A DNA stretch of 64,000 nt. Source: Lineus longissimus (taxonomy: Eukaryota; Nemertea; Pilidiophora; Heteronemertea; Lineidae). A program made the position numbers and the translations under genes. Positions 10,912 through 20,502 of the stretch are shown here, piece by piece. The notes under the pieces were generated by a model. That model did not search any database. It was not told the DNA's origin and saw only the letters and a list, made by a program, of their open reading frames with translations. The stretch lies in contig NC_088314.1 in NCBI RefSeq assembly GCF_910592395.1, positions 14,200,001 through 14,264,000 on the forward strand, in the 5' to 3' direction. The number at the start of each line of letters is the position of its first letter. The first letter of the stretch is position 1.

Positions 10912-11947
10912 TAACAAGTATCAGAGCGTAGATATTAGGATATCGACTTTCTAAAAATGTTCTAGGATCATTCCGCAAATTCTGCTAAATCGGAGCCATG
11001 GCCAATTCCGACTCCCACTCCGACTTATCTCCGAGATTGAATTACAGTTGTCTAGTGATATTTTCAGTTAATCGACTAACGTTGTCATAGTGATATTCCA
11101 TCTGATTTTTTAACGTAAATTCTTTTAATTCCAAATTGGGTCGGTACATAAGATGGCTGCAGCGAAGTTGTTATCCAAATTGCAGTCAAAGACTTGGAAT
11201 ACGACTTTAGTATCACGCCTAAGGCATTGGTATTCAAAATAGTATTGTGCAGTTACACGAAATGTATCACTGTGAAATATTTATCAGTTCAGGTGAGTCT
11301 AAATTATCATCAGACGACTGTAATTTATCCTCAAAGTTAAAGTGTAGCTGTAGTCTTTTCCAGTTTGATTTCACTGTATCGTCCGAGTTCCACATTTTGT
11401 ACACGATCAATCGCCTCGTCGAGCATATCCTCAACTCCAATGGTACTCTTGATGGTTTTATTACCTCCTAGCTCGCACGTATTGTTTACAGTTCCATGCC
11501 ATTGTGTGTATTTCATTGGCCTCGCATAGGCCAACTGTACGCGTCATATAGGTCTAACAAAAATTCTAACAGAGATAGGCGCGGTGCACGGCGGAGGATG
11601 AAGATCGTTTCATAGAACGAGTCGTTCAAACAGTATGTAATTATACCTAACGTCATACTTGATAATACTTAATATGCTGTTTGAGAGAGATTGGCCTCAT
11701 TTGCCCTGGTTATAGGCCACCAGTCTCATAACTAACGAATTTCTAATATCAAGCCGTGCAGTACACGGGCTCATCAGTCAGGCAAAAGTACAGAGATGGA
11801 AACATAACCTGACCGATGACGGATCGAGAGCACACCACCGTACCGGCGTTTAACATGTTTAACTTGTTGTGCGTACGCAACAACAGCAAATAGTAATGTC
11901 TTTATTGTGAAATAGGTGGCGAATATAAAAACTGAAATACTGGCTAC

Positions 11948-12238
11948 CTGCTGTTTCCAAAGCCAATGCCTTGTTTTCCGGTCGTGGCAATTCCAGCCCT
12001 TGGTAGCAGCATCCTTGTAAAGATGACAGGTTTCCGTTTGATCATGGCCATCAATGCCGTTCAGATACATATGGGTGGTGGAAAAGGCAACACACTTCTG
12101 AATATTCGAGCATGCTACGCTACATCGAAGAATCGACTGAACTCGTAAGATTGCAAAAGTTAAATTATTATCGGTTCCGCTATGCATTGCCATGAAATGG
12201 AATGAGGAAAACACTAAACTTGCTGAAGCTATATTCAT
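11948..12238 (-). CDS. Secreted PAN/apple-like domain, first exon, copy A
   Basis: The ATG at 12238 opens a 97-codon exon that ends in phase 0 at a GT donor after 11948. The amino end MNIASASLVFSSFHFMAM looks like a signal peptide. It is followed by a cysteine pattern C-x3-C-x5-C-x-A-F and later ETCHLYKD with a further cysteine in GWNCHD. This arrangement (SxxxCxxxCxxxxxC-AF ... C-L) is that of PAN/apple-like modules in invertebrate secreted or membrane proteins. Downstream exons would lie at lower coordinates and were not found with confidence. In copy B the exon is intact (63027-63317); a one-base difference between copies lies only beyond the donor, which supports this splice site. Confidence 0.6.
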
Positions 12239-13167
12239 GTTGGTCAGGATGAGCAATAATCCCTATCGACATGATACATTGCATTTACACGGTGGCATTT
12301 ACGAACTCATCTAATGTTATTCTCCATTGGACGCCCTGCTTTCTCGAGATATTGTGGATATTGATGGTGTCATCGCAAATATCCAAAACAGAACTTTCCA
12401 GAGCAAAGCTTTAAATGAAAATGGCCCAGTGGCGATATGGAATCAATATTTTGTGAATAGAATCTGTATAGGGTTTGTAAACTACAAACTATACACTAGA
12501 TCCTATGAACAGATAGATTCTATGAACAGATATATTCTATATAATTTAATAACGTTTTAAATCATACATTAAAAAAACTATAGCACCTATTATCATTCAA
12601 TTTATAAATTCTAAAATTCTAAAATAAATTTCAACGACGATTTTGTATTTATACTGGTTTTCCTAGAGAAAGGTGAAGGGGTTTCTCTATTTATTTTCTT
12701 TAGAGAAATACTTGCATGTGAACTTTTCTTTACATTCAAAAATACACTATATGGCTAAAACGAAACTACTAGTGTAAGCTACATCTACATGTAGTTGTTT
12801 CTTAGCTCCTTCACAAAATTTCAGCCGAGCTAATAATACAGTTAATGTCTTTGGATAGAATATCACTAGGACAAAGGATTTCATTCAATTACAATCTTGG
12901 ATGTGTCTAAAGGAAACCTGTAGCGAAACACTTGTAAAAATGGGGAGCTTTGAACGGCCCGGTTAAAACCTAGGGCGGGAACACGCTTCCATTGATAAAT
13001 ATTAGCAGCTTCGAGTTCCCCAGGTAGTTGAATATGCGAGCTGGGCATCTGGGTAACATTGTATAACGTTGCATAACATTACTGACTCCAGTCATCGAAC
13101 TACATAAGAGGTTCTAACAAATTTAGTTATTTTTACTAGGTTAAGCTAGTCTAAATAAAGACTTGAG

Positions 13168-13356
13168 TCACGACTGGATCTCTTTGAGGTCATTGGTGTC
13201 CCGGAACCATGATAATTTTCGTCCCCATACAATGATCATGGTCATAGAGTCATCATGGCACCAGTTGTTTCCACTACACACTGTCTCTTGATATTTCAAA
13301 CCCCAGGTAAAATCAATACCTTTCGGACGCATTGTGCCGGTAGAAAAAAGCGCCAA
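13168..13356 (-). CDS. Possible terminal exon of unknown gene
   Basis: The frame reads GIDFTWGLKYQETVCSGNNW then CHDDSMTMIIVWGRKLSWF and stops at TGA (13168-13170). The residue composition, with paired cysteines and aromatic residues, is protein-like, but no family is recognised and no upstream exon is assigned. It could also be chance. It lies outside the portion of the duplication that can be compared. Confidence 0.22.
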   Translation of the reverse strand: MALFSTGTMRPKGIDFTWGLKYQETVCSGNNWCHDDSMTMIIVWGRKLSWFRDTNDLKEIQS

Positions 13357-14042
13357 ATTAGAGCGTCACTCCGTATTGAAAGCGAATTTCGCACGAGCAA
13401 CGCAATGCCCTCCCGCGGCAAAATCCTTACCGAAGCAATTGATACATCATCAGGTCATACGCGAATTTACTGCTGGCCCTATGGCCAACATGTTCATCGT
13501 AGAGTAACTACTGATCTGCGCTGAACTTTTAAACAGAAAATGACAAGTTACATTTCACCGCTCGGGAAAAAAGTAAATGATAGGTTGAATCGCTAGTCGT
13601 GCGAAATCCTTTTTTTTTCAGCTTGATTTTCTAAGGCTCTTTGCTGAATCGCACGTACCTCATTGCAACTTCACTTTATTTCATAGTAAAGACACAAAAA
13701 CACTTCAAAAATAAGATTGATGTAGCGGTCGATATAGAATCAAAGTTAGGTTTTTCTAAAATTTTATTAAGACCTGTGTGTCTTGATTGTAGCAACAATC
13801 TGAAAATGAACTATTCAAGGTGAGTAAAGTATTTGGAACAGCCACCCTTCCCAGGGGATTGTACTGTTTTTTTCTGGGTTTTTTTATACGACGTACAGGA
13901 GTTAAAATAATCCTGATCGCGGGATGTTGATTTATAGAGTAGGACACTTTTTCAGGTGTGCATTTGTGGGGAGGGGGCGGTTGGGGTGGCGGGGGTATAT
14001 AATACTGCTAACACTAGTATATCCACAGTTTTCATTGTCTTT

Positions 14043-14995
14043 ATGCAAGTATCAATGCGTATCTTTCCCCCCCCCCCCCCCCTCCTCAAGGGTCGACAAG
14101 ATTCGGCGCCGTTTCTCTGCCGAAGCTTGAGGTATTTTCTTCCTGGAATTGTCGTATTCTTGGCGATGAAGTGCGAGGTCGTTGTGATATTGCGCCGAAA
14201 GCTTAACGACAAGATTGGATCAGCCGTGTTTTGTTTGCCGTAATCTTGGCGAAGACCCGGCGGGGTCATCGTCGTAATCTTGCCGGATTGGGGATTCCCC
14301 CTTGCGCATGCGTGGTACGCAATTTTTCGACGCTGTCACGCTTTTCATGCAAACTCGCACAGTGCAGTCATCGTGTTCTCGGGCGTAGTGGTGATGCGAT
14401 AGCCTCTTTGCAATTGTAAAGATTCTTTACATTTCCACATGCGCGGTACTGCTTTTCAAGATGGTGGCAATTTAGCAGTGCTAGAGCCGTTGTTTAGGAA
14501 CGACATCAGCGCCTCTAGTGTCAAGATTGGCTTTTCAGGCTGTTGTAGTGAACGCGTGTGTCGTGTGTTCTCGCATACTTTCGGGCATACTTTGCAGGTA
14601 ATTTGTGTTTCATTTTCTTTGTATCATATCATCGTAAGATTTGGAGACCAAGGACTCGCTGAAGCCCTGAGGTTATCGATATAATGGCCTAGATTTTTAG
14701 CCCCTGCGACCCTATCTCTGCTTTGCTGCTAGTGCAGTGCCGAGTTGTGGTGGTCGAACATCTTTGGTGATTTCTGACCTAAAAAGGTGATAGCATGTCG
14801 AACATCTTAGGAAAAGGTGGTTAGGTGTCGAAGTCTTTCCACATCATTGGATAATAGCAAGTGATAACCTGACGATTTTCCATAAGTGTCTAATGAACTC
14901 CTGCCGTAGCTTAGGTGAAGTGCATTGGGTATATTGTCGTAAAGGTGTCGAACCCTTGAGGAGGGGGGGGGGGAGATACGCATTGATACTTGCAT
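14043..14995. repeat. Inverted pair of 50-bp blocks with poly-C core
   Basis: ATGCAAGTATCAATGCGTAT, then a run of 16 C residues, then TCCTCAAGGG and TCGACA, spans 14043-14097. The inverse, with a G run, spans 14946-14995. The intervening 850 bases contain no supported gene. This may be the termini of an old DNA element or two solo repeats in opposite orientation. Confidence 0.6.
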
Positions 14996-15355
14996 TATAC
15001 AAAAGAGAGCTGAAGGGGCCATGATTTTTTCATAACGCGTCAATACATGTATGTCCGAAACGCTATACCGGCAGATAACCGACATAAGCACAGATAACAT
15101 CTCATCACGCATCCATTCAACAAAGATTTGTTGATACCGCCCACTAATCAGATTAACGTAAGATAGCCTACATTCAGTAGACAGATAAAAACTGAACTTT
15201 ACAAAAGTACTTCGGGCACGGATGGAAGTATGGGTGGTTATATCCGCAATTAATGGAGGTTGCAATTTTTATATGGACGTTACCAATTTTCAATCAATCA
15301 ATCAATCAATCAATCAACAATGTCTTATAGAGCGCCAAACTCCAGGTAAACCTGC

Positions 15356-16828
15356 TCAAGGCGCTACCTCCCCACCAAGAAATGCTTCCTCGAACAGCCA
15401 GGATTTTAGGAGTCGTTTAAAAGCAAGCAGCGCGTCCGCCCCCCTGATGTGCTCCGGTAGGGCATTCCACAACCGGGGACCACATGATGAGAAGCAGCGG
15501 TCACCGAATCCTGTCTTTATCCGCATACACGCCAATGACGTGTCATTAGATGACCTGGTGACACGCTGCCTCTCAACATGTTTGAGGCTCAGGTATGCAG
15601 GTGCATAACCCTGGACCACCTTGAAACACATCAGGAGGACCTTGAAAATGACACGCTGCTTCACCGGGAGCCAGTGAAGAGACCTAAGAACCGGTGAGAT
15701 GTGGTCATACTTTCTCGTCCCGGTCAAGATCCTTGCTGCCCGGTTCTGGAGTCTCTGGAGGGGAGCCAGCGCCTTGTCAGGGAGACCGTAGAGAATCCCA
15801 TTATTGGAGTCAAGGCGTGACATGACAAAGGCATGGATAAGCCTCTCGATGCTACTTGTGTCGAGAATTTTTTTAATTCGGCTTATCTTATACAAGGCAG
15901 CATTTACATTCTTGCAGATCGCCTTGATTTGCTCCTGCATTGTCATGCCCTCATCCAGCCACACCCCGAGATCCCGAACACTGTTTGACTTTGCAACCCA
16001 TTGCTGTCCCACATTGATACCTTCCACAGAACCAGTCCTGCGCGACGAAACAAAGTTCAGCATGTCTGTCTTTGGGGCATTCAAGGAAAGTTTGTTCACA
16101 ACCAGCCACTTCTCTATGCTGGCAATGCACTGCTCTGTATTCAAGATCGCAATATCTCTCTCATCTCCTGAGCCACAAGGAAAAAAGTTCATGAGCTGGT
16201 TATCGTCAGCATAAAGTTGAAAAGGCACTTCCCACGACTGCATGATATCCCCAAGGGGTAGAGTATACACAGTGAAAAGTATAGGCCCTAACACAGATCC
16301 TTGAGGCACACCATAGGAAAGAGGGGACCAAGCCGACTTTGACCCATCGACCACCACACACTGTTCCCGTCCAGTGAGGTAGGAGGAGAACCACTCCACA
16401 GCTTTTCCGGAAAGGCCATTGCGGCTCGACAGTCTACTGATGAGGATGTGGTAGTCGACAGTATCAAAGGCGGATGACAAGTCGAGCAGAACAAGAGCAC
16501 CCTCATTCCCTACATCCATGGCCTTGAGGATATCATTTCACACCTTCAAAAGTACAGTCTCAGTGCTATGTCCTTTTCGATATGCTGACTGGTTCACATC
16601 GAGCATATTATAGCGTGACATGTGTTCATTTAGCCGTGACGCAACAATCCTTTCAATGAGTTTTGAAAGGTAGGCCAGGTTGGAAACCGGGCGGTAGTTG
16701 CTGAACACATTCTTGTCCAAGGTAGGCTTCTTCAACAGTGGTTTGACCATTGCACACTTTAGGTTTGATGATACCTGCCCACACTCAAGAGGCAGGCGGT
16801 ATTTGCACCACGCCACCACGGGCACCAC
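15356..16828 (-). pseudogene. Reverse transcriptase of CR1/L2-like LINE (broken)
   Basis: The polymerase reads in frame from the palm to the end: LVLLDLSSAFDTVDYHIL (motif A), YGVPQGSVLGPILF (motif B), YADDNQL (motif C, YADD), then RNAARILTGTRKYDHISPVL and LHWLPVKQRV in the C-terminal domain, stopping at 15356. A TGA at 16538-16540 interrupts the frame upstream of motif A. The finger region (KPLLKKPTLDKNVFSNYRPV) lies at 16828-16538. The amino-terminal part continues beyond the nested insertion at about 21179-21007 (PATMDEIKRLVLSLPAKSCT), with a further TAA at 21201-21203. Two stops plus the insertion make it non-functional. Confidence 0.88.
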
Positions 16829-18465
16829 GCGACCACCACGCCACCACGCGAACAGGCGGAGTGATCATAATGACGATATCAAAACAGACCATCAGACCAC
16901 AGACACTTGAGAGTTGTGGTTACACCTACCAATTATAGATGGCATGTTGGTATACTGCGTTGTTGCCTGACGGGATTTACGAGTATTTATTACTTGACGC
17001 AAGGGCCCAACGCGCCGCGTAGCGGCAAAAAAGCGAAGCTGGCGAAACATTTATAACGGGTCACCGTCACTTATTATTGGACTTATAGCGCATTTACGGG
17101 GTTGCAACTATTTTGCTTTATAGTGTCACCAGGAAAGAAAAGCATGCGACCTAACGCCGATCTATTTGTATAAAGTGATAATTGGAAGGTATATAGTAGG
17201 AAATATCAATAAAATAATCATTCCATGTCGTCTTTTGAGGGCATTTTTGATTGTAAAAAATATATGTGTACGTGATAATTTTATCAGAGCAGTCTCGCGC
17301 AAGTAGAAGTTCTTTACCTATTAGTTCTTCACTTATTAGTCTCAACGTCTGGCGCAAAGCCAGACGTTTTCCATTACGATTTCACTACGATGTTTGACAA
17401 GAAGGAGCAGTGCGCGAGATATGCTAATGAGCAGACTTCCCTCGCTTGAGTTTCTGAAGAATGTTCCATATCGCGCTAAGCTCATCACTATGACAGGCGT
17501 GCAGCGGTAGGTATCTGCCCCCCAACTTCCACCCTAATACGGTACAATAAGTTACCATTTGATGGGAATGGGACAATGCCCTCACTGTGTATGGAGTCAT
17601 AGGGATAAGAAGACATTATTCATTAGTGTTGGTACAAGTGATTTTGCCCAAAAAGCATGCGCATTCAAAAAACAAAATATGCAAGGTATCACGTACATGA
17701 CCATGACGACGTGCAGAAAGTGCACTGGCCAGTGCATACCCTATGGCTATGTACTAGTAAACATGGTAAACATGAACAACATCATTATTCATCGGCAGTT
17801 CATTTTACTCCGAGCTTTTCCTGAAACATATAGCCATGATGATTAGGCCTACCATGTACCATGACCAATAACAGCACTAGATCATGTAGATGTCAACAAG
17901 TTCACATGAACCGTATAATCCCGCATGGCGCATGTGGGGCATGCGTCTAAACCAAAGCCCCAAAATCACTTGTTTTGGTCTATTTCACTTGTGTTTCCCC
18001 CGTCTCCCAGTCCATAATACATTTACAGTTTACAATCCCCGATCATGGCCCAACAAAAGGTCATCGGTTGACTAAAGGAACACAACTGTTCAATGGATTT
18101 ATAGTTGAATGCGATCAAACTACGTCTTTTCAATCGTGGATTGTAAACCCCATGGGCCTAGGGAAGGCCCTATAACAATACTTTCGACACAGTTATTATC
18201 TCCGCTGCCTCCACCATGTTACACACAGTGCTCACTGCTGATTCTAAAATGCGCCACCTAGTCAAAACAGGACATATGTTCTTCTAGGAATAGATCTCTT
18301 TCCAATATTTCGTCATTCCACTATCGTCATCACCTCATCATACTTTCATTGACATTACAGGCACACATCCACAGAGCACTCTTCAAATCATCTACACAGT
18401 GGTTATCCAACTAGGATTATAAAGGTAATTTCTTAGCCCCACACAGTGGGTTTCAGTCTTGATAA

Positions 18466-19744
18466 AGGGGCACTATTGCTAGCAGCTAGGTAGGCAAGAT
18501 AAAGTTAGACGAAGTAGCCGATAGGGGTCTCTCACCCCTCAAAGTCCGTCACAACAATTCAAGCTTGTACAAGGAATACATGCAGCGCTGACTCTAACAA
18601 GACCCAATGGGAATGTCGCACAGTCATCTGTCAAAAACAAGACCTATGTTGCAGTATGATCTCTTGCCAATATTTAATAATTGCACTATCGTCATCACCT
18701 CATCATACTTCATTGACATTACAGGTACACATTGACATAGACCACTGTTGCAGTCAACGACACAGTCGCTATCCAAGTAGCATTTATAGAGGTACATGTA
18801 ATTATCATTATCATACCTCATTAGCATGTGAACCAATCACGTCGCGTCCTTTGCGATCACGGCAAAGCCTCATGGAATAATGTCTTTCACCGTTGAATAA
18901 TTTTTCATATTCCATGCCTACAACTTCAATTTCTTCATATTCCATGGCTAGAAGTTCAATACTAATATAATATCCAAGATAAAGTTACAAGAAGTAGTCA
19001 ATAGGGTTCTCTCACCTCTCACTGTATGTCCACACTATTCACGCTTGTACGAGGAATACATTCAATGCTGAATCTAACAACACCCAGGGCCCTTACTCTG
19101 TATATTAGTCACTGGAAGATGGCCCATTTCACTCCTTGCTTCTACTTCACCTATAGTCTCATTGCAAATGCCTCAGTTCTATGATATCACATTCACTTTC
19201 AGCTGTCATGCAACGCAACAACTGTGCTATCTGCCATCGCACATCAACGAAGAAGTGCAGCCGCCCACATTCCACCTCACGTCTGTCCGACCAGCTGCAA
19301 TCCTCGAGGACGCCCCACTGTACCACGATTTCACTACGATGTTTGACAAGAAGGAGCAGTGCGCGAGATAGGCAAATGAGCAGACTTCCCTCGCTTGAGT
19401 TTCGGAAGAATGTTCCATATCGCGCTAAGCTGACCACTGCTGACCATGACAGGCGTGCATTGGACTGGTACAGGTTGGAACTGAACATTGAATATGCTGG
19501 TGGTGACGCTTTCTGATGAGAAGTTGGTCGTGACTGATGCAGTATCCTTGGACTTGTCCACAGCATCGTTCAATCATTGCTCTCTGTGCTGCCTTGATTC
19601 TGTACTTACCCAAATACTAAGACCAAATGCCTGTTGACTGTGCTTTAAGAGAGACTGGCGCCATGCCTAGAGATATGACTGACCCCTATTGGCAAATTTG
19701 TATGACTTTATCTTGCCTACCTAGCTGCTGCCTATAGTCTCCCT
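18466..19744. mobile_element. TTAA-type non-autonomous element nested in the MULE-like element
   Basis: The left end AGGGGCACTATTGCTAGC-AGCTAGGTAGGCAAGATAAAGT is matched inverted at the right end, which finishes CTATAGTCTCCCT before TTAA (19745-19748). The left flank reads GATAA, a possible mutated TTAA. The end style and TTAA target suggest a Kolobok- or piggyBac-type MITE. The interior has a diverged internal copy of the same terminal sequence near 18966. Confidence 0.6.
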
Positions 19745-19985
19745 TTAACTGCGGAGCACTTCAAAGTCGATAAAATGCCATGTTCCACCTTTTAATGTGT
19801 TCAGACCGCCATTTTCAAAATAATCAAGTCAGGACACTGCCTTCTAGTCTCATAATAAATTTTGCTTTCCTCAATAATAACATTTCTTCTTCTTCAATGC
19901 TTTCATCATTCCAAACTTCTCCTCCTCTGACTTTTACAGGGGTACAGTCATGGCAATCAAAACCCAAATACTGAGACCAAATGCC

Positions 19986-20047
19986 TGTTGACTGTGCTTT
20001 AAGAGAGACTGGCGCCATGCCTAGTCTCTCTTAAAGCACAGTCAACA
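19986..20047. repeat. Perfect 25-bp hairpin with 12-base loop
   Basis: TGTTGACTGTGCTTTAAGAG plus AGACT (19986-20010) is the exact complement of 20023-20047. The loop GGCGCCATGCCT lies between. The left arm and loop repeat an upstream copy at 19622-19671, so the right arm looks like a fresh inverted copy produced by fold-back synthesis. Confidence 0.9.
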
Positions 20048-20292
20048 GACACCAACCCCCTCAGACTCAGAAACCACAAACGCCCAACCCTTCCTGCTAC
20101 CTTAATACTTCTGGGTAATGGCATTCGCAAAAAGCAGGGCTATTATTAAGCCGCTATACATCCGTGTCCAACCGTTTGTCATGAGAGATCTTATCACACC
20201 ATTATTGTTATCACAATACTGTCACTGCGGAGGAAGTATAGATCGGAGACCTATTATTGCGAATTCGTGTTGTACAGAGACTTGTCCATTAA

Positions 20293-20502
20293 AGGGGCAC
20301 TATAGGCAGCATCTTGGTAGGCAACATAAAGTTACACAAAGTAGCCAGTGAGTCTCTCACCTCTCACAGTTTGTCCTAACCTAGTCACGCCTGTAACAGT
20401 GATACATTTAGCGATGAATCAAATAAGACCTAATGCCCTTACTCTGTTTATAAGTCAGCTAAAGTTGGCCAATTTGACCCCCTGCTCCTACATAGTCCCC
20501 CT
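20293..20502. mobile_element. 210-bp MITE of the AGGGG-TTAA family
   Basis: TTAA lies at 20289-20292 and 20503-20506. The termini AGGGGCACTATAGGCAGC and AGGGGGACTATGTAGG (inverse of the right end) match. A second related unit follows directly (20507-20676) and ends at another TTAA (20677-20680). Confidence 0.65.

Larger units (their letters stand above)
2950..12921. repeat. Segmental duplication, copy A (direct, partner at 49880-64000)
   Basis: Sequence from about 2950 matches the block starting near 49880 in the same orientation and order, with insertions in either copy. The left part (2950 to about 5780) is clearly diverged with many indels. From about 6130 to 12921, apart from indels, only scattered single differences are seen. 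Position 12921 corresponds to the last base of the window in copy B, so the true right end is unknown. Copy A specifically carries the foldback element at 7103-8013, and lacks the insertions that sit at 50281, 54000 and 60799 in copy B. Confidence 0.9.

Noticed and set aside
10594-10917. 107-codon cysteine-containing frame (minus strand)
   Set aside because: It begins in the AT-rich hairpin and has low-complexity ends; no domain or splice structure supports it.
19159-19566. Overlapping frames of 110-135 codons in the 4.2-kb element
   Set aside because: Three frames compete, part of the region is a repeated segment (also at 17374-17505) with stops in that copy, and no domain is recognised; a captured host exon is possible but unsupported.
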